Shown piece after piece: positions 11,597-25,056 of a stretch of DNA of 64,000 nt (the first letter of the stretch is position 1; every line of letters begins with the position of its first letter). Under the pieces are notes generated by a model. The model searched no databases and was not told where the DNA came from. It was given only the letters and a program-made list of their open reading frames with translations. A program made the translations under genes and the position numbers. Source of the DNA: Isoetes taiwanensis (Eukaryota > Streptophyta > Lycopodiopsida > Isoetales > Isoetaceae); assembly GCA_021234155.1 (NCBI GenBank), contig JAJEKV010000036.1:5838209-5902208 (forward strand), read 5' to 3'.

Positions 11597-14206
11597 TTCA
11601 AACACCAACTCCAATGTCGGCCATTTCTCGAATGTGTCTTGCCTTGTCAATTGCCCTGACTTCATCATTTTCTGGTCCCGTGTTTGCTGCTGCATAATCT
11701 ATCCATCCCTGTGTATCCATCCTCAAAGAATTAGCTAAGGAGTTGAATGCTCTTTGTTTGGTGGCAAGGTCCCATCTCTTCAAAGGTGAACGGATGTTGC
11801 TGACCTTGTTGGGTGTAGGCCTGACCAAAGGGATGCAGCCCTCTATGCTAATTGATTGAGGATGCACCCCATCTCCCTCACATATGTGGGTGTCTTCTAG
11901 GCGCACCCTATGTCGGTGCGTGTTCGAGGAGCTACTAGGCTGTTCAACACTTTCTTTGTCAGTACTTGGATGACCCCCACCTCGTCATTTTGGCTGCTGG
12001 GCACACAAGTCTCCCAATTGTCATCCTCCCTAATGACCTGCCTTGCCCTGCCTTGTCTTTCTCTCATCCTTTTCATTGCAGCCAACCTCGGCCTTTTCTT
12101 TGCCTCATTCAATGGCCTTTGGCAGCCAAAGATGGCTCTCACCCTGGATTGCCCTGCTGGATACATTAATGCCCTCAGCCTTCTGGTGCTCTCCTGCTCC
12201 AAAGCCTCTGCTTGCTTCCTACTTTCCCTCTCTAACCCTGCTGGCTTCTTCCTTCTCAGCCCTCCTCCTGGCTGCCTCCACTTTCTTAAGGCGGTTTCTT
12301 TGGACCTTAAAGTCGCTCGACCTCCTCTCTTCTTGCTTTTTCTGCTGCAAGTGCTTGGCAGAATTCATTTCTACTAATGTGTACTCTTCCATGCAGATTA
12401 GGTGCAATGTCCCTCCTCCTCCTTATTACATCTTGGGTTCCTTGACTTGGGGCAACTTGAGATGCTTGCTGGCCTGGAGGTTGATCAGCTGCCACACTGG
12501 GGACCAAGACTTGCTGGCCTGGAGCTTGATCAGCAGCAACCCTATGGAGCAAGACTTGCTGCATTGTTCCCAAACTATTTGCTGCATGGTCACATGTGGC
12601 TTGCACATGTTCCTCCCATTGCAAGTCAACTTCCTGCATGTTGAAACCCTCTATGTTCAGCCTGGTTGTCCAATTGGTTCAACTCTATCAACATCATCTA
12701 TGTGTGCACTCTCATTTGCTGCAGGTTGCACAATGGGGACAACCAATCCATCATTAATTCCAAGTGGTTGATCGGGTAATGGTGCTGGCACATAAACTTC
12801 CTCTTGCACAAGTCTGCTGCCTTCCTTTCCAGGCACTACCCTTATTGCATTGAATGGCCAAATCCCTGTAGCCATGAAACCAACTTTAATATTTGCCACT
12901 GTTAACCCTGCAGCCATGGACATGGATATCAATTCAGCTATGTCCTCCTTCTTAGGTTCAGATCTGCCTTTTCTTACCATGTATTCAGCCCTCAATCTTT
13001 TGAATGCTGCCTTGAAAGGAGCAAAGCATGAGACATCTAATGGCTGCAGTGATGTATGTGCAAGTAATAATGCAAAATGTATTCCCATGTCTTTGGCTGC
13101 CAGTATGACATCCAATTCTACATGGCTTCCATGCCCATCAAGCAAGATTAGATGTGGTCTTTCAGGTGACACTCCTCCAGGCACTCTACATTGGAAGTGA
13201 GACAACCAAGACTTGAAGAGTTCAGTTGTCATCCAAGGCGATCTATTTGGACAACCCTGAATTGCCCCCTCTTCACACCTGGATATGTTGACCTGCCTCA
13301 TCCTAGTTCCCTTGAAAATGTACATACTGTACTGGGTATTCTAAACCCTTCTGCATTTACACAAACTAAGATTGTAACCCATTCCCTGGTATTCATCACC
13401 ACCTCACTAACCCTATTCTCACCTTTCCTTGCAATTATCTTGAGCCCCTTTACTTTCCCGGCTTGGATCCGGTCTCATCGCATTCGGATCCGTGAAGGAG
13501 GGAAGTTATACTCATCATATATTTCTTTAAGGCTGAGTAGAACCTATCCAAGTTTTCTTGGTTCATAGCCAGACACGTGAGACATCTAGAGTCTCACGCA
13601 CTCCTAAGGGAGATTTCGGGATGGCATTTGCTTGAATAATTTCCACCACTTTCCACCGGAACCCTTCGAAATTTGGATTGTTCTCCTTCGCCATTTTGGC
13701 TGCGGCTCCTTGACCGATGACAAGGTCACGCCCATCCCCTGTTCCGCCCTATCTATGGCCCAATCCACAAGTTCCTTTTCTTGGGATGGTGTTAAGATCC
13801 GTGGATGTCTATCTGTCTTGTGGGAAATTCGGCCATACAACCAGTCTCTGATGGATGATTCTGGAATACCAGATCGTCCAGAAGCTTCTCTAATTGAAAT
13901 ACCATGTTCACTCACCTCATCAAGAGCGTCTAGCATCTGCTGCTCCGTCCATTGGCCTCTTCTTGTTGGCTTCCTCGTCATTGTAGCACCAGATCCGCTA
14001 GTCTGAGGAGGCTTCTTCTTTGTTCTAGGCGCAGAAACTCGCTTGATGGACGTTACCGGCCCTCTGCTGCTCCCTGGCGCTGTAGCATCGATCCCTGGTC
14101 GAGCTCTAGTGGACACCATTGGTCTCCTCTTCGGCGACAGCAGGGGATCAGCTGAGTAACAGGCCGGAACTGCCGGATCAGTAACGAATTTCTTGTTCCT
14201 TCGCAA
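11597..14206 (-). pseudogene. pogo/Tigger-type DDE transposase, broken
   Basis: Minus-strand pieces read in order. 14206-13604 has a basic N-terminus and a psq/CENP-B-like helix-turn-helix (RRGQWTEQQMLDALDEV, then IPESSIRDWLYG). 13500-13330, across frameshifts, has the CDETGSKPGK region with the first catalytic Asp and KGLKIIARKGENRVSEV. 13325-12657 has LILLDGHGSHVELDV (second Asp) and SLQPLDVSCFAPFKAAF (third acidic region). The C-terminal part (12640-11600) is Gln-rich then strongly basic and helical, in several frames (for example 12202-11897). This is the DDE_1 pattern of Tc1/mariner-related pogo/Tigger elements. Frameshifts and stops between 13604 and 13325 and in the C-terminal part make it nonfunctional. 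I could not find clear terminal inverted repeats. Confidence 0.8.
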
Positions 14207-14553
14207 TCACACTGATTGCCCATCTCATCTGCATGCATTGTGGCTGGAATTTGCGCGCGAATTCCAGCCCCCGGCATTGAATCATGCCTCGGAATGGGCA
14301 TGTTCGGGGGTTCCCATGTGCGCGATGACTGGCTGTATGGCTCGGGATCCATGGCCTCTCGGCCCACGAAGTCGCGACACCTGGTGCGCGTTCACGGGGG
14401 ACTGAGGGGTGGCGCAGAGGTGGCGTTTGGTACCACAGGCGGTGGCGGGCGACCATACCCTATTGCGATTAATCTGGTAAATAAAAAGCAAACAGAAGCA
14501 AGCCTTGTTATTGTGACTTGTTTAAATGGGTGTTTGAATCCCCGCGGGAAGCG

Positions 14554-17500
14554 ATGGCGAGAAAGCAAGCAGAGCATCGTGAGCTAGCGCAATTATACAT
14601 GGGAAAATGTCGCCCTTTGTTGGCAGGAACTGCTATTGGACCATCGGCTCTGTTTTGGCTGGCTTGTCACACCTCTCCCAAACTCGTCCATGTCTTCCAA
14701 GACGGCCAACTTTTGGTTAGTAAGCTTCATCCAGCTTTGATGCACTATATTGTCTCATGATGAGATTGCATCATCATCATCATCATCATCACAACATTAT
14801 CATTCATCACTCTTCTGTTTGATTGAAGGAAATGGGTTTCTTGTTGCCCTCTGGTTTTGAAATTTATATGTCCTTTTTTCCAGTCTATATGGAGGTTTCC
14901 TGCAGATCCGGTTCACCTTCTGCTAGGACCACCTGACTACATTATCAACACTGGACATGATAAGGATATTCATGCCTCTCTTATGATCATTACCTCAGAA
15001 GGAAGCATTTGGCAGCTGAAATTAACAACTGGAAGGCCTCTTACTGAAAGGTGAACTCTTCCAAAAATCCATATGCACTATGCAGTTCACAAAGCAGAAC
15101 AGTTATTACTGCAACCTCCCGTTTGATTATAATAATTCTCAAACATGTAGTTATTAATCTTATTCAACAATGTTGTGTTCCTGGTTGTGTCTGCACTTTA
15201 CTTGCAGACCCTTTAAAAGGCAGAAAGAAGATTCCCCAGCTTCACAACAGAATGATGCAACACTCGTTTGTGAGACGAGGAAGACAACTGAAACGAGCGC
15301 TGATTCTTGGCATTTGTTTGGCGACATTGATATGTATGAATATCAAGAATTGGTGGATAACTCCTGTGTAACAAAAGAGAGAACGGATGCTCATTCAAAA
15401 TGTAGCAATGATTTGCCTGATCCAGCTTGCCTTCAAATAAAGAGCATATACATAACAAAGCCCCAAAGAAAACGTAAACTTTTGGTGGTTTCCCAAAAAG
15501 AATTACTTGGAGTAGTTCCTGGTGCTTGTCTCGCAGCGTTAGGACCAAGTAAATCAGTAAGTATTCTTACAAAGGCTACCAAGTTATAGTTGCAAATTTA
15601 TCCATTGTTTTCCACTGTTCAGTTCTTCTTCCAGCCTTCTTGCATAAAAGGGCATGCTTCGTCCATTTAAAAATTTAGTATAGCTTTAGCTTTTAAGGAC
15701 AGCCAATTTTGCAATAATTGTTTTGTCCTGCAGCATGGGTTTATTTCAAGAGGCCCGTAAAGGTGCTGATGATCTCATCGCTGAACAAATAATTTTTGTC
15801 TTCTTGATATGATTAGGCACTTGGACCTTTTGTTCCCACAAAGAGAGATGAAAGGGATACAGTTTTTCTACAGATTGATTACTGTATAGTAGTATTGGAA
15901 CAAGAATAGCTCAGTAGTAACCATCTTATTATAATATATGATGGGAACACAGAGAATACGCTTAGTAGTAACCATATTGTTCCTTCTTTTTGCCTGCCGT
16001 ACTTCAATCTATTGTTTTCTCTTGTGGTAAACAATTAAAGTATGGTTATTTTTATTTACAGATCGTTGTGTTTTCAGGGGATGGTAGTGCTCAAATCTTG
16101 ATGCCCGTTTCACCAGCATCAATATCTGCATCATTAAATTTCTTACCAATGCCGAATATGGGAGCAACATGTAAAGGTTACCCGACTTGTGCACTCCTTG
16201 CATCCAGGCCAATTGATCAGATGGCAAATTTTGCGGGTTCACAGGTTGCCAATCTGCCTGAAAGGTTCTTTGAGATTTTCCAGCACTCTGATGCTATTGT
16301 GCCTCAACAGATATTATTTGAAGGTATACAATTGATTAGAAAATCATGTGTCAGGCACATCCTCGGGCTTGTATTCTAGGCTTACAATGTTGCTGCATAG
16401 TCAACAAAGATTCTTATTCTTGAGAGTAGTAAAGTAGCATCTAAGTTGCTTATTTGAGCCAGACAGTTGGATTGAAGGGGCAACCTTATCAGAAGCAGTA
16501 GGATAAAAGGGGGGCTTTATGCTTGGGTTAACAGGAGAAATTAGCCAGGGCATTGACAGAGGGCATATTATGTCAATGATGGATGATATATTTGCTGGAA
16601 AATGCCGTGGTATATGCTATGTTTGTCTAAGAACCTTTGTATCATTTCAAAAACGCTGAACTGAAATGAGATTCCTTGTCTTAATTCAGATGCTTGTGTT
16701 TTCTATTTAGAGCAGTCTGAACTTAGTCTAACCATTGGAAATGCATTGTTGAAGGTTGTGCTGATGGCAAGGTGTTCACAGTTGATTCTCGACATGAAAA
16801 ATCCTCCATGCAATTGTTTCTAGATCTTAAGCAGCCTATTGTTGCAGTTCTTGCTTCTCGAATTGATCAAGTGACTAATACAGATGACTTTCTGCTGTTA
16901 GTAGTTGGTGCAAAAGGACTTCTGATCGCATTTGTATCAGAGCGAAATAGTGATATAGTCAATGAGACCATTGATGATCCATTTTCGGTCACTAATAGTC
17001 CAGGTTCATATTTTGTGGTTGGAAGTAAAATGATGTCACAACTAAAGAGGTATGGTGTGACAGTAAGAGAGCTGAAAATTGCATCCCCAGTTTTGGCAGC
17101 TTGTCTCATAAGTCCAGAAACATTATGCTATTGCGCTGGTACAGAAATTTATGTTGCTAATTTGGTACATGAAGACCAAACTGTGCAAAGGCCGAAGAGA
17201 TGGGTAGGCAACATCAAGTCTCAGAAAGCCTATCTTGCAGATGTCATAGTGGCCCTTACAGGAAAATGCTCAGTTACGTCACTAGGGGGAAACGTTTTGA
17301 TAGCCTTGACTTCTCGAGGGAGGCTCATTTCTGTGGATGTGTCCAGATGCTCTCTTTTGCCAGTAGAGCCTGACATTAATTTCACTGATGAAATTCAGAG
17401 GAATTGGACTGATTCACAGGCCAGAATGGAGGAGAAAATTAAGGTCAGTATAAAATTGTTATCTCAGAGTCTCAGCTATATTTTGTACCTAAACATGTAC

Positions 17501-20099
17501 CTGTTCTAATTTCAGGAGACTCTCAAAAGTATATCTGATGCTGCAACAGCTTTTAATATCATAAAGGAACATGAGCAGTCAGTTAGTTCAGCCATTCATG
17601 AAATTGCAACAGCCTTGAAGCTCATGCATTCAATCGCGGCCGATCCAACCAGAACACATTTGCGGCACATAAATGTCCCTTTTGATATTGGTTATAAGAG
17701 CAGCCATACTGGATTAGCCTGTGCTATTGATGCCACAGCCAACCCTAAAATAATTATTAACCCAGACAAATTATCATTTGAGCATTCTTGCTCAAAAGGA
17801 GAAGATGTTATACGCCCCAGCAAATTTTCGGGCCATCTAACTGTAAAGGTCAGTCTTGTCAATCACAATCCATATGCAATATCTTTATATTGGTCTCTCT
17901 TGCTTGAGATTGCACCTCGTAATGGTCCACGGAAGTATTATTCGTCTGTGATCAATAACGGTCATGGCTTGGCTTCGAATGCACATTGTAAAATTGAATT
18001 TAATGTGAAGATACCTTCTGAGACAATGGATCCTGTAATAGCATCTGTTTTTCTCTGCCATGTTCATGATTTCCATGGGATTCTTTGCAGACAGTGGCCT
18101 GAAAATGGTAATAATACCTTAGAGCTTTTGAAGATTGCAAAAGCATCAAATGTTGATTTGGCAGAGAAGTTTTATAAGCAGTTTGGCGACGCACGTTCCA
18201 TTGAAAATTCATCTTCCACCTGTCCAGCAGGGGTTGCATGCATCTTGTTATGCCAATATAGGTTTGATATTTTTACATGGACAATGTATCCTGTTCAAAC
18301 TGAAGGACATAAAACAGGGAGTTCTAAAAATCTTTATGGAGACAACCATGTTATGGGTCCTTTTGAGGGAAATTTTCATGTAAGGTCTGAAATTGTTACC
18401 AAAGAAACATGGAGAAAGTTATGCATGGAAGACTTGCTTGAGAAAGGGATCGTTTCGAAGGTATGATGACAACGATGTCCACAATATTCATAATTCATAT
18501 GCCATTATAAAGTTCTTATGAAAGCTACATATAACATTAAGTGGAAAAAAAAATCCGACCTGTGTTCTAACTTCAGTTTCTGTGTCTTTTGTAGTCTGGA
18601 CTTGAAGTGGCTTTGTATTCACCTTGTGGGGAGCTTATAAACATTTCGTTGGATGTCCGGTCTGGTGGTGGAATTGACAATTGCTTGAGTGTTCATTTTG
18701 AAGCATCATCTTTACACCTTGGCTGCCTTGTAAGGGAAGCTTTACTTGGTCGATTGATTGAAAGTGGCTTAATGGAAAGTGGAATCGGAGAATATGCTAT
18801 GAGTGATACTGGGAAAGGCTTTATGGATGCCCAATCTTTTCTTGATGGAATACAAAATAACCTAGAAAGCATTGCACATAGGTCTGAAGCAGTGTTGAGG
18901 CGCTGGAATTCTATAGAGAGTGACCAGGATGCCAATGACATAGGTTTGCCCCATTATGCCACTGCTTTAAATTCGTTATGTCATTCTAGAGATGTTAAAT
19001 TTCAGGTAGTGTCAGTATTAGTTAATTGGTTTTTCAGTAGTATAAAGAATATATATGTATATATGTTAGGACAGCCTAATACAAAGAAATCTTACCTACA
19101 AATATGACATGATCGTTATGGGCCATGAAATATTTGTGTTCAGACTTCAATAGAAGACCTTAAAAATCAATTTTAAGCGCTGAAAATTGGAAAATTGCAC
19201 AGTAAAGTTATTCTCGTTGATGTTTTTAATTAGCGACCATGTTATGGCACATTGATTGATTTCTTGAAGAACCATCTAAAATACAATCAACCCTTTTCTC
19301 CCAATCGGGAAAGAGAGTAGCGCTTGAGAAACAGAAAACATTTGCTAGAAAGTGGACTGAGTACAATTGGCAAAGCATGCAGCTCGATATAACATATCTG
19401 CTGACTGACTGGTTTCTGTAGTGGTTTGCAGCATATAAATGCATTTAATTACAACTGCCACATCAGCTATATGAACATCCATGTTTTCCTTTATCTGCAA
19501 TACTTTGATATCCTTCCCAAGTTAAATGTGCAGGAGTTGGTTTTGAGGTTACGTTTCATCTATCCTTCAGCTGGACAACACCAAGGGTTGCATAGAAATG
19601 CTGGAACTTCAAACTGGAGGGAATCTAACCATGGTGCTTGCTGTTTCCTGGAAAGCAGGATTTGAGATTAATCGTGCAACTCTGTGTTGCCATATTGGGA
19701 AAACCTGCTGAAACCTGTATAATTGCAACTCTGAGTTGCATATTGAGCAACCTGTTAAAACTTGTGAATGTCTGCAAGTAATTTCTCCATCCAAATCATA
19801 TTAGAAGTAAATGTGAGAGAGCTTTGTACTTCCACGAGTGATCTACATATGCGCCTTTGTTAATTTCAACATATTCCATGTTTCAAGTGTTTTCTTTGTT
19901 GCGAATATAAATGGTCTGGAATATGTTGGACAATGACTTACAATAGACTGATTAATGGATTATTTATGTTACATGACATATTACGTTCGCATTTGCAGCC
20001 TCAGTGGTAACGAGTACAGTTGCAGACACATACACACTTGTTGAGGATATGCTTGAGGCTTATCGTGCTATTCGTAACCATCCTAGGCTGCGATTTTAG
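14554..20099 (+). CDS. FANCB/FAAP100-like protein (tentative), nine exons
   Basis: Exons fit GT/AG borders with consistent phase: 14554-14715, 14884-15050, 15208-15556, 16062-16323, 16755-17443, 17516-18460, 18595-19005, 19571-19673 and 19999-20099 (TAG). They total 3,189 nt or 1,062 aa with no internal stop, so this looks like a live host gene. Exons 1-5 (residues about 1-540) give beta-propeller-like blades (IVVFSGDGSAQILMP, ADGKVFTVDSRH, LIALTSRGRLISVDVS). Residues about 540-600 form a helical coiled-coil stretch (ARMEEKIKETLKSISDAA, then a second helix). Then comes a beta-sandwich-like domain (LTVKVSLVNHNPYAISLYW) and a helical C-terminus. That order is the one known for FANCB and FAAP100 of the Fanconi anaemia core complex (nuclear, FANCD2/FANCI ubiquitination). 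Identity is inferred from architecture, not sequence match. The last intron donor (GTGCAAC) is weak, so the C-terminus after 19673 is less sure. Confidence 0.65.
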
Positions 20100-21960
20100 G
20101 CAAGAGTATTGGAAAGAGGAATCAGCAGGCCAATCAAAATGTAGGTAATTTTAGAGTGGCAGTGTGTTAAATCGAACCAATAAGGTGCAGTATGGGCACT
20201 GTCTGGACATGCACTATCCTTGATTTACCATTTAAACCATATGTTAATCTAAACAAAACAGAAGTATGGTCGCCCTTTGGCTTCCGTTCCAATCAACCTG
20301 TGATGAACAAGTAAACATAAAACAAAACGTAGGTATTTTCTGTTGTGTTTTTCTTTGTAGACCATAATTGTCTAATGCAAGGTTTTGAATCCGTTTTTGA
20401 AGTCAGCTTCAAGCTTTTAGGCATTCAATGGCTTGCTCATTTATCTGCAGGCATGAGATACGAGGAAGCCGTCAGACTGCCGGAAGTGGGTTTGTGGTGC
20501 AGCCAGCCTGAACCTGGGCTTCGTCCAGTTTAACACCCCGGTCCTCGGGTTTACACGGTTAGGTCAAATCTCAACCGTTCATTGGACAGCTGTTACCGAC
20601 CATAAGGTGTTTTCCCATGTGCTGACCTGAAAATAGATTGCCGGGTCCAAAACCTGGGCGTTCAGAAATGCTTGAGGATTAAAAACTTGAGTTCTTCAGG
20701 TTGAGGCGCCCATGAAACCTACAAATTTTTTTCACTCCACAGCTCGATTGTCCTAGGACGTTATGGGCAATTAGCTCAATTGTCCTAGAATGTTATGATC
20801 AGAGAAACTGAGGCTTGATTTAAAAAAAAAAAATCGTCATGAGAAATCAAGAGCAGCAGTTCTTATTCATATTTTACATAGGTTCAGTAGTTTTGCTAGT
20901 CCCCAATCAACACAAATCCGCACTCCACATCCACGCCCCTGCACAAATAATACCCTTGAGCAGCCAAGTTTTGAAAACACATACGAAATGAGGCAGCCAT
21001 GGTCGTTGAACTCTATTCTAAAACTTGGCCAGAACCAAAACTTTCCAAAAAAAAAAAAAAAAAAAAATTGAGCTCTATTCTAAAACTTGGCTAGAACCAA
21101 AAATAAAAAAAAAAAAAAAAGGAAAATAACTTTGTTTTAACTTAAAAAAAAAAAAACTTTGTCTTAGCCCTAAGACAGAGTCAACGGCAAGATCCAGCTT
21201 GCAAACGACAAGATCAAGCCAGTGAAAACCATTGGACCAGCGTGTTAAGTGTGATAACTCCCTGGCCATGGCCAAAATGGCTCGGGGGTGCCATGTCTAA
21301 CAGATATAAAACTTCGTACACAGGGTGAATACTATACATTGGATGTTTGATTACTAATCCATTTATGATTGAGACTTTTTAATTTGACATAATCTATATC
21401 TTAATAATGTTCTCTCTTCTTTTTCTATTCTTTTCTAATGCAAGGTATTTGGGGTAATTATAATCAAATGTGGATGCAGAAAAAATTGCAAGGTGAAAAA
21501 TTTTAGAAGCTTGTAGGAGGAAAGTGAAAAGCCCTTATGCAACCTAAAGTGCACTCATGCAATTTTTTCTCATACTACTACAGACAGACAGACGGACGGA
21601 TGGACGGACAGATACCATTGAAAAGTATAAAAAGCAAAAGACTCATAAGTCAAGAAAATTAAATCAAAAAATATATGACGGGGCATATTGCATCATAGGG
21701 AAGGTACGCATATGGCATCATATTGGCATAACTAGGTGTTGCCGGAGTAACTTGTTGTGAATATAGATTGATTGATACATCTAGCAATGTACTTTTTGTT
21801 ATGTGACAAATTGCATGTTCCAACTTTGCATTTTGGAGAATCAAGGACTCTGCCCAATTTCCTTCATCACATAACTAAATTGTTGTGAGTCTAAGGACTA
21901 CGTTGAATCATTGGAGATCTCACTACTAAACATAGAAAAAGATATAGAAGCTATTTATTA
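20100..21960. other. 3' flank with poly-A tracts and a GAC/GGA microsatellite
   Basis: Holds possible 3' UTR of the upstream gene, several A runs (20821-20833, 21046-21066, 21106-21120, 21143-21156) and a microsatellite-like CAGACAGACAGACGGACGGA stretch near 21582-21612. No coding domain recognised. Confidence 0.45.
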
Positions 21961-24900
21961 TAATATGCCCGACGTTATAGTATCAAAGCCATAAGATCTT
22001 GGATTGAGCATGTTTATGGGAACTCTTTTTGGAGATGCCGGGCCTAAATTGTCTAAGTTGTCAAAATTGTCAGTAAAGTTGCATGGGCTAAGGTTTGAAA
22101 ATGGACCTTCTTGTAGCAGGAAAGGATGAGTAGAGCAGTCTTCTTTGACCCCTATCACTCGTTTGGCCATATCTCTCTTATTCGGATGAATCACGAAAAG
22201 TGCCACCCCAATTCGGAAACTAGACTCCGATCCGGTTTCAATGAAGTAAGAATTGCTTCAATCGGAGCTCTGGTTGCCGCGATATGCGTATTTAAAGTTC
22301 AGCATCTATTTATAGGTCTCTGGTACGACTTTAGCCCCTATTTTATATTTAGCTAAGTCTTTTTAGCATCATAAATATAGACCATAGGTTGCCTTTATTG
22401 CATTTCCTTTCCAATAATTTGCCAAACTTAGGCACCCACGCTAGTCCAGTAAGACTAACATCCAAGACCACTCCCCGGAGCTACCATATTCGTATCAATT
22501 CTTCCCTTTTTGGAAAGCAACTGACCTCAGTTGTACCTGTCAACTACGAGTTTGAGCACCAAGGTGAGTACCAACACTCTTTTTCTTGTTTAGGTATGAG
22601 CAACAACCCATCCCATTCACTTGGACAAGAGCAACAACTCTTTCCATTTTCTTGGACAAGAGCACCAACTCTTTCCATTGGACAAGAGCACCAACTCTTT
22701 CCATTTTCTTGGACAAGAGTAACAACTCTTTCCATTGTTGAGGTACCAACCTCAGCCAGTAGCATCAATTACTGCTCAAAATTTTCCATTGAGGCACCTA
22801 CGTCAACCCAGTAGCACCAACTACTGCTCATAATTTTAGACAACAATCTAAAATTATCCATTGAGGCACCAACCTCAACCATAAGGATGCAATAAGAAAT
22901 ATCTAAAGATTCTAATCACAATCCTTAAACATCAATTTTATACCAGACAAGAGGTTAACCGATTTGCAATTTGCTCCTCTCCACCTCTCTGTGATGCTTT
23001 CTTCTCAGCCTTATTCTTCTCAGCTTCAGAAATTCCTGCATCTATCTCCTCCATATGCACATTGTGCATTTGAGATTTACTTTCAGTACGTTTTCTAGAC
23101 TATGCAAAATCCTCCGAAATGTTGCAGCAGTCTTATTGCGATTCGTATGTACCTAGTAAATTCATATATTTTCCTGCAACAAAAAGGAGTTCGTGATGCA
23201 GATACTCAAGGCTACTCTAGAAGGTTCTCTTGCTTTTAAGAGGAGCAGATTGGTAATGAACTAAATCCATGGAGAGAAATCATTTGGGTTCTCAGGATAA
23301 GGATTTCTATTCTAGTTTGCAATCATCAACACCAACTAGATGACTTACAAACATCAAGAATAGTCAAAATAAGAATCTCTATTCCAGTTTGCAATCTCCA
23401 GCGCCAACCGGATAACTTGCAAACGTCAAGAATAGCCAGGCTTTGATACCAGAATCTAGTTCACTACCAAATTAGCTAACTTGTAGTTAGCTAAAGGCAA
23501 GATTAAGAAAAGATCAATGGTTCCATTGAAGCACCGACTCCAACCAGTAGCACCAACTACTGCTCAAAACTCTAGACACCAATCTAGAATTTCAATGTCA
23601 TGCTTTAACATCAACACTTATGGCACCAACCATTGTGCAACTATTAATGGCATGATCATTCATTAGAAGGAAGCAACACAATCATAAAATAGATTTACAA
23701 TTTCTCTAAAGGCACGAATCCTTTAAAATCTTTTAACAGATTTTGAAGTCACCTCCACTTTTAAACTACAATTTCTTACAGACAGATATTCATTATTAAG
23801 ACGTCTTACTAAAACAATGGGCCACACTTTACATTGTTTAGAATTCGTTTAGCTTGGAACAGTTCAAGATTTGTCAAGGATAAAGAGTTCAGATAAAGAT
23901 TGATCCATCCACCATAGATACGCCCTCCGTAGATGCAGGGAAAGTTTCAACGGAGAACCATCCTGGCCAAGGAGATGGATTGTCAGTTTGGTTAGGCTTG
24001 ATTGGAAGGAGATCCATTTTGGCAAATGAAATGGATTGATAAGAAAGATTAGGCTCAATTCCCTCTGATTATTCCACGTCACCAATCACCTGCACCTTAT
24101 ATGTTTCCTGCAACAAACAAATTGTCGTACTGATATCCAAAGATTGGTTAATCTGGGTAGAAATGGATTGGAACGAATGATCCAAGAAGTTAAAATTTTA
24201 AATTCATAGAAAGAAGATCATTTAGATTCTCAAGAGGAGGAATTCTATTCCAGTTTGCAATCACGAGCACCAGATGACTTACAAACATCAAGAATAGCCA
24301 GAATAAGGTCCTCTATTCCTGTTTGCAATCTCCAGCACCAACCGAAAATCTTTGCAAACTTTAGGAATAGCTTGGCTCTGATACCAATTGTTATGGTTCA
24401 CAACATTGAACCATACCTTTTATATCTTCTATACAGAATACCAGACTTCTTCAAACAAATCATAATCTCAACCTGTAAACCATCCCGATTTGCTGCACAA
24501 TCCACAGAATAAACCGTTAGCAATGACAAAATGATCCAAGTATGAACTAAGACGACAAATAAGCCAAGTCCAATAAACATAGCATACGAGTTACACCAAT
24601 AACTCAGATTGGGCAAGCTCTTAGTTCACCAAAACTAGAGCTAGATCTAGATGCATTAACCAATCTTTGGTAGTTCACCGCCCAATCGGGTCACTCGGTG
24701 CTACGAAGTGGCAGAATTATGGCAAGGCTTGTTGGCAATGGCCAATCAATAAGCAAGGGCGGTCTATCAAAACATGGTTGTGGTCACATGGTAAGGAGAT
24801 ATTCTAATTAGAGTTGAAGGTAAAGTAGGTTGCACAAAAAGTGATCGTCTAATAATAACTATTCATCTCCATAGTTTATTTTATAGTTACTCTTTTATAG

Positions 24901-25000
24901 TTACAGTTACGTCTACCTTTTCCTTTCAAACCAATTTTGGCTTTAGTATTTTTTATATTTATGTTTGACCTTTAAACGTAAGGATACTATCTTGGCTCAA
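21960..25000. other. Debris of LTR elements
   Basis: TATCAAAGCC near 21979 resembles a primer-binding site on the plus strand. GGCTTTGATACCAG (about 23439) and TTGGCTCTGATACCAATTG (about 24372) are reverse complements of the plant TGGTATCAGAGCC-type site, so minus-strand elements end here. Segments 23265-23460 and 24200-24395 are diverged direct copies of each other, each ending in the site. No gag or pol frame was recognised, so these may be non-autonomous elements. Confidence 0.5.
22615..22745. repeat. Short tandem repeat, about 30-37 bp unit
   Basis: About four units built on GGACAAGAGCAACAACTCTT followed by TCCATT, with one unit lacking the TTTCTT segment. Related phrases with ACCAACCTCAGCC follow to about 22890. 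Confidence 0.75.
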
Positions 25001-25056
25001 CTATTTAAACTCTAGAACTTTAACCATTAAATAATATCTTAGAGCTAGGGGAGACC

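Noticed and set aside
12043-12771. Long plus-strand open frame, 242 codons
   Set aside because: It is the antisense shadow of the pogo-type transposase, whose conserved motifs are on the minus strand.
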